Assembly: GCF_005405085.1 (NCBI RefSeq)
Contig: NZ_BJDJ01000010.1
Location: 1 to 64,000 of the forward strand
Length of the DNA stretch: 64,000 bases
Reading direction: 5' to 3'
DNA from: Lactiplantibacillus daowaiensis
Lineage (GTDB): Bacteria; Bacillota; Bacilli; Lactobacillales; Lactobacillaceae
This document shows positions 42,765-50,904 of this stretch, piece after piece. The stretch's first letter is position 1, and every line of letters starts with the position of its first letter. The notes beneath the pieces were generated by a model. That model saw only the letters and a program-made list of their open reading frames with translations. It did no database searches and had not been told where the DNA came from. Both the position numbers and the translations under genes were made by a program.

Positions 42765-44030
42765 TTAGTCCATAATAGTATCTATTTGATGTGTCGAAAC
42801 CTCATCCCATTGATTGGTCTGCAAGTTATACCGCCAAACAGAATAATCACTACTTTCAACATGGTATTGATACCATGTTGGGGCCCATTTGACATACTCA
42901 CCTGCAACATCAACTTTATATTTCGTATGTGGTTCAGGTCGTTCCACACTAACCAATCCATCCTCATCATAAGAAAGCACGTCACCATTTAAGGGAATCG
43001 CACTTGTTAAATTATCGACAACAACTCTTTTGCCGTTAATATTCCCATAAACTTGATTATAGATATGATACGGATCAGATACATGACTACTAATTAAGTC
43101 AGTAACTGTATATCGCCCTTGATAATCATCTGGAGCACCCGTACGACTTGTAAATCTAATGCTAACTGGCACGCTATATAGATTGCCACTCTTAACATAA
43201 GCATCAAAATACTTATAGTTGATCATCATTCGTCCACGCTTACCATCATCAGTTGCCCAAGTTGGTACATGTGGTTTAACAGGTTGCGATGGCTTTGAGT
43301 TGGCCAAGGGACCGGCACTATTCCCAGTCGCCATGCCAATCGTACCACCAGTACTAGCCTGGTTTTGATTATTTACACTAGTTACTGGTTTAGTCTCTTT
43401 TTCCGAAGCCTGATCATCTTTCAAGTAGCCATGCCAGACCCAACCTTTCACTTTATTATCTGAACTGATAACAAAATAATAGTGAGACTTTTTACCATGC
43501 TTATAAACAATGCCGCTTTTCGTACGCCGATACGTTAATTTGTCGTTTAGAGCTACACCATCTCTAAAATGGATAGCGCTTAAATTATCACCTAGTTGAT
43601 ACACATTTCCCGGCTTAAGCATGGTAAATCTCTGTGGTATTTTATCGATTTGTACCTTTTCCATTTGGTTGTGTCTTCCAGCCTTTAAATAACCACTCCA
43701 AACCCAACCTTGGGCCTTATTTTTACTACTGTGCACGTAATAGTAAAGACGATTTTTACCATGGACTTTGATAAATGTTTTATTCGTAGCAATCCAAGTT
43801 GCATCACGAAAATTCTTCAAAGCATGATTCTTTTTGAATCTAAAATTCGTCAATGAACCATTGGCATGGTACGTCACACCTTTTCTACTCTTCGAATAAA
43901 AAGCTTTATGTTTTATCTTTGCTGTTTTAGTCCGATGATACCCCGTTTTAGCCTGTATTGCTGATAACTCACTACTGCCAGATACCCCAAAAACCACTGC
44001 TATAACCAATATTGATCGTCCTAATTTCAT
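42765..44030 (-). CDS. Exported protein with GWVW repeats
   Basis: 421 residues with a signal peptide (SILVIAVVFGVSGSSELSAIQA). Two SH3-like repeats of about 90 residues each end in GWVWxGYLK. A low-complexity linker (about residues 205-250) follows, then a C-terminal domain opening WATDDGKRGRM and ending SSDYSVWRYNLQTNQWDEV. No sorting signal is seen, so it is secreted or held by its repeats, perhaps on wall polymers. Paralogous to the next gene. RBS GGGGAATT precedes ATG 44030. Confidence 0.75.
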   Translation of the reverse strand: MKLGRSILVIAVVFGVSGSSELSAIQAKTGYHRTKTAKIKHKAFYSKSRKGVTYHANGSLTNFRFKKNHALKNFRDATWIATNKTFIKVHGKNRLYYYVHSSKNKAQGWVWSGYLKAGRHNQMEKVQIDKIPQRFTMLKPGNVYQLGDNLSAIHFRDGVALNDKLTYRRTKSGIVYKHGKKSHYYFVISSDNKVKGWVWHGYLKDDQASEKETKPVTSVNNQNQASTGGTIGMATGNSAGPLANSKPSQPVKPHVPTWATDDGKRGRMMINYKYFDAYVKSGNLYSVPVSIRFTSRTGAPDDYQGRYTVTDLISSHVSDPYHIYNQVYGNINGKRVVVDNLTSAIPLNGDVLSYDEDGLVSVERPEPHTKYKVDVAGEYVKWAPTWYQYHVESSDYSVWRYNLQTNQWDEVSTHQIDTIMD

Positions 44031-44252
44031 TTTTAATTCCCCTTTACCTAAATTGTATAGCCATTTACGTTTAAGCCCCTCCGTGGTCACTATATTTGGC
44101 TACCACAATTAGTTACGTAAAGAAACTAAATTTCGCGTTAAAATTAATCGTTTCATCTGAAATAACTAATTAAATATTGATTATCAATCATTTAGCCACC
44201 TTGCACATACTCGGTTCGCTTTTTATTCGTCAAACTAGGACACACGCTATCT

Positions 44253-45527
44253 TTAAACACTGTAAGCGCTGTTTAAATGATCTTTAGTTTTATTCCATGT
44301 TTTTGTATTTAAATTGTACTGCCATAACGTATAATCACGATTATCTACATTAAGCTGATACCACCTTGGTGGATTAGTATCATAATTACTATTGGTTTCG
44401 TCATATTTCTTTTGTGCTTCTGGTGCATTAATACTCATGAACGCACCAGAATTTCTTAAAATATCACCATTAACCGGCACACTACCATATTGCGTTTGTA
44501 AAAAGTAATCCAGTTTTTTTTCGACACCATTTTCAAATCCATAGAAGTAATACAAATGCCTATATGAATTCGTTTTATCCACCCGATAGCTAATATTCTC
44601 ATGCTTTATCACAAAAAACTTGGGACCATTATTAAAATTAGTGGTATACAAACCCGGCTTATAAATACCGCCAGTTCGAATAAATGATCTTAGTTCTTTG
44701 AATTTGATTACTAATCGTGTTCTTTTCCCATCATCAGTCGCCCAAGCAGGAACAGTTTCACTAGGCTTTACATTACCTGCTCCAGGTTTCTGACTTTGAG
44801 TGCTAGTTCCAGTGTTCGTCCCACCAACCGACGTATTCACCGAACTATTTGTAACTGGCTTTGACGCATTACCAGTATTAACAACGGGTTTATTAGTTTG
44901 TTCAGTAACCTGACCGGTCTTTAAATAGCCATGCCAAACCCAGCCTTTCACCTTATTATCCGAGCTAACCACATAATAATAGCGATACGCTTTAGCCTGC
45001 TTATACACCGTCCAAACCTGCGTCAATTTGTACGTCATTTTGTCGTTAAGTGCCACACTATGATTAAAGCGCACATTAAACGGATTCTTGCCGAATTGAT
45101 AAATCTTGCCCGGCTTTGCCATCACTAAGTTTTGGGTCTTGGGATGCATGTCGCGAGAAACACGAAACCCATTTTTACCAGGTTTTAAATAGCCACGCCA
45201 AACCCAGCCCTGAGCTTTAAGGTCGCTATTCTGAACATAGTAATACAAGCGATTCTTACCGTGAACGTTAATCACCGTTTTGCTAGTTGCGAGCCAAGCG
45301 GTCTCACGATAATCTTTCAAATGATGATTCGCCTTAAACTTAAAATTAATCAACGAGCGATTCGCCTGATAAGTCTTCCCGGTCTTGCTCGTACTATAAA
45401 AGAGCTTCGACTTAATCGCCGTGGTTTTCGTACGTTGATAGCCGCCTTTAGCCTGGGCAGTCATCGTCACCAATTGCCCCAAGCCCACTGCTGTAGCAGT
45501 AATTAACATTAATCGTCCTAACTTCAT
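44253..45527 (-). CDS. Exported protein with GWVW repeats (paralogue)
   Basis: 424 residues, same architecture as the downstream neighbour: signal peptide MLITATAVGLGQLVTMTAQA, two repeats ending GWVWRGYLKPG and GWVWHGYLKTG, a Thr/Asn/Gly linker and a C-terminal domain opening WATDDGKRTRL and ending RDYTLWQYNLNTKTWN. The repeats are more alike between the two proteins than the C-terminal domains, which fits tandem duplication with diversification. AGGAG precedes the ATG. Function unknown. Confidence 0.75.
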   Translation of the reverse strand: MKLGRLMLITATAVGLGQLVTMTAQAKGGYQRTKTTAIKSKLFYSTSKTGKTYQANRSLINFKFKANHHLKDYRETAWLATSKTVINVHGKNRLYYYVQNSDLKAQGWVWRGYLKPGKNGFRVSRDMHPKTQNLVMAKPGKIYQFGKNPFNVRFNHSVALNDKMTYKLTQVWTVYKQAKAYRYYYVVSSDNKVKGWVWHGYLKTGQVTEQTNKPVVNTGNASKPVTNSSVNTSVGGTNTGTSTQSQKPGAGNVKPSETVPAWATDDGKRTRLVIKFKELRSFIRTGGIYKPGLYTTNFNNGPKFFVIKHENISYRVDKTNSYRHLYYFYGFENGVEKKLDYFLQTQYGSVPVNGDILRNSGAFMSINAPEAQKKYDETNSNYDTNPPRWYQLNVDNRDYTLWQYNLNTKTWNKTKDHLNSAYSV

Positions 45528-45894
45528 CCTAAATACACTCCTAGTTTAATTTGTAGCTAGCACTGTTACCCTCCCCATTTTTTATCTAACTTAGCCACTA
45601 TATTTAATTACGTTGTTAGTCGTTAAATCCATCAAAAAGCCATGTTTGTTCTGCGGTAATAAGTTTAAATATATGAGCATAGTTGTTGCGTGCGATTTTC
45701 CTATTTGTTAAATTTATCTTTGAAGTTAGTTATAAAGTTAATTAGTCTTTAATTATTCACCAACGTCTATTTCATCTGATTTTAGCACCTTAAATTCCGT
45801 GACTTTGTAGGCGATTTACTCACCAACACTTAAGATAGCCTAATTAATCACAATGCAATGTCACACGCTGACAACGTTAAGGAGGATAACCACC
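45528..45894. other. Divergent intergenic region
   Basis: About 365 AT-rich bases between the minus-strand exported protein gene and the plus-strand WxL gene. It must hold both promoters, but I see no clear hexamer pair, palindrome or small gene. Confidence 0.5.
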
Positions 45895-46503
45895 ATGAAA
45901 AAGCAGCTCAGTTTAACGACGCTAAGTGCGCTCACCTTATTGATGATACCGGTCGCTACACATGCCGCCACCTTTGATGGTAATCAAGATGTGAATTCGT
46001 CTACCGCTACTGTCAGTATCACCGAAGATACCAAGTCATTACCACGAATAATGGCCGCACCAGATATTAGTTTTGGGTCATTTAGCAACAGTCAAGCAAT
46101 TAATAGCACCGCTGAAAAAATCACGGATAATTTAAAAGTTGTTAATGCTGATCCAAACTATAATTGGACTGTGAAGCTTGACGTCTCAAGCTTCGTTAAT
46201 AACGAAAATAGCGACAATTCTTTAGCTGATGTCAGCTTAAAAGCCGCTGCCGGCACCGTAACCTTTGAAAATACCAATGGTAAAAAAACACCTGTTAGTT
46301 CTGCCCTTACTAATTCCGATGCCACCACAACGATTTTAAGGTCTACTCAGGGTGCGACTGGCACTGCCACTCATAATTTAGCGGCTGAAGATGTTACACT
46401 AAGCATTCCTCAATGGAGTCCGGCCGGAAATTATACTGCCCAATTAACCTGGACATTAGCTAATGCACCCTATTCAAGCTCTGATGATCGTAAGGCACAA
46501 TAA
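45895..46503 (+). CDS. WxL domain surface protein
   Basis: 202 residues. Signal peptide ending THAATFD; the body carries the two WxL elements, an inner WTVKL and the C-terminal YTAQLTWTLANAP. WxL proteins bind peptidoglycan non-covalently and work with DUF916 partners in the cell-surface complexes (Csc) of lactobacilli. AAGGAGG eight bases upstream fixes ATG 45895. Followed at 15 bases by its DUF916 partner. Confidence 0.9.
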   Translation: MKKQLSLTTLSALTLLMIPVATHAATFDGNQDVNSSTATVSITEDTKSLPRIMAAPDISFGSFSNSQAINSTAEKITDNLKVVNADPNYNWTVKLDVSSFVNNENSDNSLADVSLKAAAGTVTFENTNGKKTPVSSALTNSDATTTILRSTQGATGTATHNLAAEDVTLSIPQWSPAGNYTAQLTWTLANAPYSSSDDRKAQ

Positions 46504-46518
46504 AGTATGGAGGCCACT

Positions 46519-47544
46519 ATGTTAAAAAATACCCCCTGGCTCGTTCTTACCGCCCTCATCCTAGCCTGGTTAGGCTTCTCACAACCAACACAAGCCTCAA
46601 CCAATCACTTTTCCGTACAAACCGAACTGCCTAGTAACCAAGTTAATAAAAAAGTTTCCTACTTTGACTTAAAGGTCAGTCCTAAACAAAACCAAACCAT
46701 TTATATCAAAATCAAAAATCACGATAAAATCGCTCATACCTACACCGTCGCTACCAATCTTGCCACTACTAATGACAATGGCGTCATCATCTACAATGAT
46801 TTAAGGTCAAAACCAGACAGTTCACTCACATTCAATATTGCTGACGCGGTTGCTGGTAAACAGACCGTTCAAGTCGCTGCCAAATCAACTAAACGCATCG
46901 GCATAAAGCTTGAACTACCTGTAACGCCCTTTAAAGGCGTTGCACTCGGTGGTATCAATATCTATCAACAATCTACCAATCAAGATGATCAACCTAAAAG
47001 CGGTCTCAGCTTACAAAATAAGTTTGGTTATGTGATTGGTCTGCAACTTCGTGAACAAACAAAAGTTACAGTAAAACCAGACTTAAAACTGCTTACAGTC
47101 GGCCCACGCCAAGTTAATCATCGTAATTACGTCAATGCTAAATTGCAAAACCCGCACGCCAATCTACTACATGGTTTAAAAGTGACCAGTTACGTGACTA
47201 AAGTCGGCAGTACTAAACAACTTCTAAAAACCACTAAATCACAACTCGAAATGGCACCCAATAGTCACTTCAACTTTGCTTTAGGCGATGGCACGACCGA
47301 ATTAACTGCTGGTAACTATCAATTACATTTAAAATCCAGCGCTGAAAATGGCGCTTATCAGTGGCGCTTCACTAAAAAGTTCACGGTCACCGCTGCCAAA
47401 GCCAAACAACTCAAGCAAACCACCTTGCCAGATACTATGCCACCGACAAATTGGCGTTTAATCGCGTTTCTAGTCAGTATCATTGTGCTTTTACTAGCAT
47501 TAGTCATTTGGCTGCTCATTCGTCACCGGCGTCAGTCCACTTAA
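46519..47544 (+). CDS. DUF916/DUF3324 WxL-interacting membrane protein
   Basis: 341 residues: signal peptide (LVLTALILAWLGFSQPTQAS), an N-terminal DUF916 domain (FSVQTELPSNQVNKKVSYFDLKVSPKQNQTIYIKIKN), a DUF3324 domain (LLTVGPRQVNHRNYVNAKLQNPHANLLHGL), then a C-terminal transmembrane helix and basic tail. It is the partner of WxL proteins. GGAGG five bases upstream of the ATG at 46519 makes it preferable to the frame opening at 46507. Together with the WxL gene it is a minimal two-gene cluster with no LPxTG component nearby. Confidence 0.9.
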   Translation: MLKNTPWLVLTALILAWLGFSQPTQASTNHFSVQTELPSNQVNKKVSYFDLKVSPKQNQTIYIKIKNHDKIAHTYTVATNLATTNDNGVIIYNDLRSKPDSSLTFNIADAVAGKQTVQVAAKSTKRIGIKLELPVTPFKGVALGGINIYQQSTNQDDQPKSGLSLQNKFGYVIGLQLREQTKVTVKPDLKLLTVGPRQVNHRNYVNAKLQNPHANLLHGLKVTSYVTKVGSTKQLLKTTKSQLEMAPNSHFNFALGDGTTELTAGNYQLHLKSSAENGAYQWRFTKKFTVTAAKAKQLKQTTLPDTMPPTNWRLIAFLVSIIVLLLALVIWLLIRHRRQST

Positions 47545-47548
47545 ACTT

Positions 47549-47592
47549 AAAAGACCGGTTGATTGACTAAATTGTCAATCAACCGGTCTTTT
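47549..47592. terminator. Strong bidirectional terminator
   Basis: Nineteen-base arms around AGACCGGTTGATTGAC and GTCAATCAACCGGTCT with A and T tracts. Confidence 0.9.
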
Positions 47593-47609
47593 AGTGCATG
47601 CTGTTTAAC

Positions 47610-48038
47610 TCACCAAAATGCTGCCCGACTTGGAGCGTCACCGCGACTAATAATCAACGCCACGATATCCAACTTATCCAACGGCAATGGGCGCCGTCGA
47701 AGCTGATCGATTGGCGCAACAAGTTGCGCTTGCAATGGCAACCGGACCTGATAACACGTGGGTAGTCCAGGGTGTTGTGCCAGCTGATATTTATCAACTG
47801 CTACTAAGCGCCCCGTAAATTGAATAACATCCCCAGTTTTCAATTCACCTAACTCCCAAAGACTCCGTGTTAACTGGCACCAGACTGCCGTTAACTCAGT
47901 TTGTTTTTTGCCAGCAGTCACAGCGTCTAAAAGTAACATTGGTTCATCGCCCCGTTTTCCCGGCTGCCAACCATAACGTTGAAACGTGCCGCGAAATCGA
48001 ACGCGTTTACTGAGATGTGGTGGTACGTTAGTCTGATG
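47610..48038 (-). CDS. Hypothetical protein, possible OB-fold
   Basis: 142 residues. The stretch VRFRGTFQRYGWQPGKRGDEPMLLLDAVTAG followed by LKTGDVIQFTGRLVAVDKY resembles a five-strand OB-fold nucleic-acid-binding pattern, and the C-terminal part (about 105-142) is basic and helical. No family assigned. AGGGGG precedes ATG 48038, and the longer frame to 48074 lacks an RBS. Stand-alone gene between two terminators. Confidence 0.55.
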   Translation of the reverse strand, partial: HQTNVPPHLSKRVRFRGTFQRYGWQPGKRGDEPMLLLDAVTAGKKQTELTAVWCQLTRSLWELGELKTGDVIQFTGRLVAVDKYQLAQHPGLPTCYQVRLPLQAQLVAPIDQLRRRPLPLDKLDIVALIISRGDAPSRAAFW

Positions 48039-48133
48039 CATCAAATTCCCCCTATTGCCTCCTACCCTAACCAATAGTTTACCGAACCATCTAGTTGAGA
48101 ACTAGTGATAGCTCAAAATAAACTTCTTGATAC

Positions 48134-48174
48134 TAAAACCGCCGTTAGCTTAACAAATTAAACTAACGGCGGTT
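48134..48174 (-). terminator. Terminator of rpiR
   Basis: AACCGCCGTTAG/CTAACGGCGGTT stem with a TTTT run on the minus strand. Confidence 0.75.
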
Positions 48175-48177
48175 CAT

Positions 48178-49014
48178 TTAGATTTTTGTATTTGCAATCA
48201 AGGCTTCATGCCGCTTGATGGCGGCTAATCGCGCTTGGTCATCAGCAATCAACAATAAGAATAAGGCTTCAATCACCGTTCCCGCCGCAATCCGCGAGAA
48301 ATAATACTCCGCTTGAAAAACGCGTTGCCGGACTGACGTGGTGAGGTGGATATCAGCTTGTTGGGCAATCGGCGAGTCTGGTCGATTGGTGATGGCAATA
48401 ACGGTAACCCGCTGTTGGTGCGCAGTTTTAATTTGACTGAGTAGTTCTCGAGATTCGCCCGAATTAGAAATAACCAACAACACATCGACCGCTGTTAGAT
48501 TCAACGTCTGGGCCATCGCAGTCGCCCACGATTCCGAACCAATCGCTAGTAATCCAATCTGGTTGAACTTATAAATCGCATCGCTTGCAACCGGATAAGT
48601 ATTGCCTTCCGCCACGACTTGAATCAATCGGGCTTGTTTTAGCGCCTTTAACGTTTGCGTCAATAACGTCGTATCCAAATTACCTAAGCTATTGGTGATT
48701 TCAGCGATCTTATTATCACGAATATGTTGGACGGATTGCTGGAGATGATCCAAATCAACATCTTGTTCATAGTTCGCCGTATCACTAGCCACTTGTGCCA
48801 ATAGAATTTTTAATTGGTGAAATCCATCTAATCCTAACGACTTACAAAATCGCGAGACCGATGCTTCACTTACACTTGCTTTAGTCGCTAACGCGGCAAT
48901 CGTCCAATTAACTGCCGCCGCTGGATCATCTAAAACAACCTGGGCAATCTTTTGGTCCGTTGTCGTCATTTGCGGCAAACGACTATAGAGTTTATCAATA
49001 ATATTTTGTGCCAT
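48178..49014 (-). CDS. RpiR family regulator with SIS domain
   Basis: 278 residues. N-terminal HTH_6 domain (TTTDQKIAQVVLDDPAAAVNWTIAALATKASVSEASVSRFCKSLGLDGF), then a SIS sugar-phosphate-binding domain (about 125-265; DVLLVISNSGESRELLSQIKTA). It likely senses a sugar phosphate and controls the divergent rpiA-like/oxidoreductase operon; the palindrome at 49154-49168 is a suitable operator. Confidence 0.93.
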   Translation of the reverse strand: MAQNIIDKLYSRLPQMTTTDQKIAQVVLDDPAAAVNWTIAALATKASVSEASVSRFCKSLGLDGFHQLKILLAQVASDTANYEQDVDLDHLQQSVQHIRDNKIAEITNSLGNLDTTLLTQTLKALKQARLIQVVAEGNTYPVASDAIYKFNQIGLLAIGSESWATAMAQTLNLTAVDVLLVISNSGESRELLSQIKTAHQQRVTVIAITNRPDSPIAQQADIHLTTSVRQRVFQAEYYFSRIAAGTVIEALFLLLIADDQARLAAIKRHEALIANTKI

Positions 49015-49024
49015 ATGCCACTCC

Positions 49025-49039
49025 TGAAATAAAATTTCT
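49025..49039. promoter_or_regulatory. Possible second RpiR site
   Basis: TGAAATAAAATTTCT, an imperfect copy of the palindrome at 49154-49168, lies just upstream of the rpiR start and would allow autoregulation. Confidence 0.4.
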
Positions 49040-49119
49040 TGATTTAACCATCTGATGAAAGCTTACGTGTTTAAGTTACCGGTTAACTCGATAAAAGTCA
49101 ATTAATTTATTGATTGCGC

Positions 49120-49148
49120 TTGACAAAAGAAAATTTCAACGTTATGAT
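49120..49148 (+). promoter_or_regulatory. Promoter of the rpiA-like operon
   Basis: Consensus -35 TTGACA (49120-49125) and -10 TATGAT (49143-49148) with an exact 17-bp spacer. Confidence 0.85.
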
Positions 49149-49153
49149 TTCTT

Positions 49154-49168
49154 TGAAATTAAATTTCA
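49154..49168. promoter_or_regulatory. Putative RpiR operator
   Basis: Perfect palindrome TGAAATT-A-AATTTCA located at the expected transcription start of the rpiA-like operon, where bound repressor would block RNA polymerase. Confidence 0.7.
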
Positions 49169-49220
49169 CAACAACTTAATTTAAGAAATTTTCAACCAAT
49201 CAATCATTGAAGGTGATGTT

Positions 49221-49889
49221 ATCAACCCATTAATCGAAACTGCCCTAACACTGATTCAACCACATACCACGGTTGGACTCGGTGGTGGTCATAACGTTCA
49301 AAATCTGGTCAAAGCCTTAGCTGTCAAACCAGAACTTGATTTACAATTTGCGACGCCCTCTGAATTGACGCGCCAAACTTGTCTGGCTTTAGGTCTGCCA
49401 ACACTGGCGACGTTACCGACGACCATCGATATCATGTTCGACGGTTGTGATAGTCTGGATGCCAACTGGCACGCTTTAAAGAGTAACGGCGGTATCCACA
49501 CACTCGAAAAACTCTATGCCCATCAAGCCAAACGCTACGTGATTCTAGCACCAGCTAGCCGCGCGACGTCGACCTTAAATACCGACTTGCCGCTGTGCTT
49601 AGAGGTTGTGGCGCCAGCGGTCCAACCCGTCATCGCCCAACTTGAGCACCTAGGTGGCCGCGCCGAACAACGAACCGCCACTCAGGTTGCTGGCTTTAGT
49701 CGCACGCCTTTAGGTAATCCGTTAATTGACGCTTACTTCGACCAAGCTGACCAATTAATCGCGGCTGCCACACAACTGCAACCAGCGACCGGTGTGATTG
49801 GCACATCGTATTTTGACCATGAAGTCACGGATTTAATTAGTTTTACTGCTGATAATCACATTAACCACACACAGAAAGGATCTTTATGA
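49221..49889 (+). CDS. Ribose 5-phosphate isomerase A-like protein, no standard start codon
   Basis: The frame INPLIETALTLIQPHTTVGLGGGHNVQNLVKAL... is RpiA-like. The phosphate loop GLGGGHN stands for GxGTGST, and FDGCDSLD plus LKSNGG and LEKLYA correspond to the DGADE, KGGG and REK active-site elements. About 222 residues. No ATG, GTG or TTG lies where the start is expected. GAAGGTGATG is followed by ATC at 49221, exactly where an ATG would fit; the first TTG (49365) would lose the phosphate loop. It may use AUC, be silenced by a start-codon mutation, or start at TTG. The stop overlaps the next gene. Confidence 0.65.
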   Translation: MNPLIETALTLIQPHTTVGLGGGHNVQNLVKALAVKPELDLQFATPSELTRQTCLALGLPTLATLPTTIDIMFDGCDSLDANWHALKSNGGIHTLEKLYAHQAKRYVILAPASRATSTLNTDLPLCLEVVAPAVQPVIAQLEHLGGRAEQRTATQVAGFSRTPLGNPLIDAYFDQADQLIAAATQLQPATGVIGTSYFDHEVTDLISFTADNHINHTQKGSL

Positions 49890-50869
49890 TGACAACTTAT
49901 AACTGGGGTATGATTGGTACTGGCTGGATTGCACACGAAATGGCGGATGCCTTGAACACCGTTAACGGCCAGATTTATGCCGTTGCCGATGTGAATGAAA
50001 CGATGTTGAACAAATTTGCGGATGATAAGCACATTAAAACCCGCTATCAAAATCCAGACGACTTAATCGCGGACCCTAACGTTGATATCGTCTATATCGC
50101 CACCCCCCACACGTTCCACTACGACTATATAAAAAAAGCATTATTAGCCGGTAAACACGTCTTTTGTGAAAAGGCGATTACGGTTAACGCACGCCAATTC
50201 GATGAAGTCCAAAAAATCGCGCAAGCTAACCATTTGATTTTGACTGAGGGGTTCACACTTTATCACATGCCAATTTTCCAAAAAGTTCAAGACTTAATTG
50301 CTGCGGGCAAGCTGGGGACCATCAAGTTAGTCCAAGTTAACTTTGGAAGCTTAAAGGATTATGATCCGAAGAACCGCTTCTTTAATAAAGCCCTTGCCGG
50401 CGGTGCTTTACTCGATATCGGGGGTTATGCAACTGCCTTTGCGCGGACCTTTTTAAACTCACAACCAGATGTCACCTTAACGACGGCTAAATACTTTGAA
50501 ACCGGCGTCGACGAACAATCTGGTATCATTTTGAAAAACGATGACGAACAACTAGCGGTCATGGCACTGTCCATGCGGGCCAAGCAACCCAAGCGTGGCG
50601 TGGTTTCCGGTACTAAAGGTTACGTTGAAATCGATAATTATCCACGTGCAACTAGTGCCAAAATCACTTACACCGAAGATGCCCATACACAAACCTCTGA
50701 AACAATCAGCGCTGGTGACGATACTAAAGCCCTACAATACGAAGTTGCCGATATGCAACGCTATATTGAACAAGGTCATGATGACGGTCAATTAGCAACT
50801 TCCCATGATGTCACCCACATCCTTAACAATGTTCGCAACGCTTGGGGCATGAAATACCCATTTGATTAA
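49886..50869 (+). CDS. Gfo/Idh/MocA family oxidoreductase
   Basis: 327 residues. N-terminal Rossmann fold (WGMIGTGWIAHEMADAL), the family motif GKHVFCEKAIT with the catalytic Lys in EKA, and the C-terminal alpha/beta domain with GGALLDIGGYA. NAD(P)-dependent oxidation of a sugar, inositol or sugar derivative. It overlaps the rpiA-like gene by four bases (ATGA), with AAAGGA upstream, and is under the RpiR-type regulator. Substrate unknown. Confidence 0.92.
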   Translation: MMTTYNWGMIGTGWIAHEMADALNTVNGQIYAVADVNETMLNKFADDKHIKTRYQNPDDLIADPNVDIVYIATPHTFHYDYIKKALLAGKHVFCEKAITVNARQFDEVQKIAQANHLILTEGFTLYHMPIFQKVQDLIAAGKLGTIKLVQVNFGSLKDYDPKNRFFNKALAGGALLDIGGYATAFARTFLNSQPDVTLTTAKYFETGVDEQSGIILKNDDEQLAVMALSMRAKQPKRGVVSGTKGYVEIDNYPRATSAKITYTEDAHTQTSETISAGDDTKALQYEVADMQRYIEQGHDDGQLATSHDVTHILNNVRNAWGMKYPFD

Positions 50870-50871
50870 AC

Positions 50872-50902
50872 AAAAAAGGCCGGCAATTTGCCGGCTTTTT
50901 TA
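50872..50902. terminator. Bidirectional terminator
   Basis: GCCGGCAA/TTGCCGGC stem between an A tract and a T tract. Confidence 0.88.
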
Positions 50903-50904
50903 GG

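Noticed and set aside
44262..44275. cre-like TGTAAGCGCTGTTT
   Set aside because: It lies over the stop codon of the exported-protein gene and fails the last two consensus positions.
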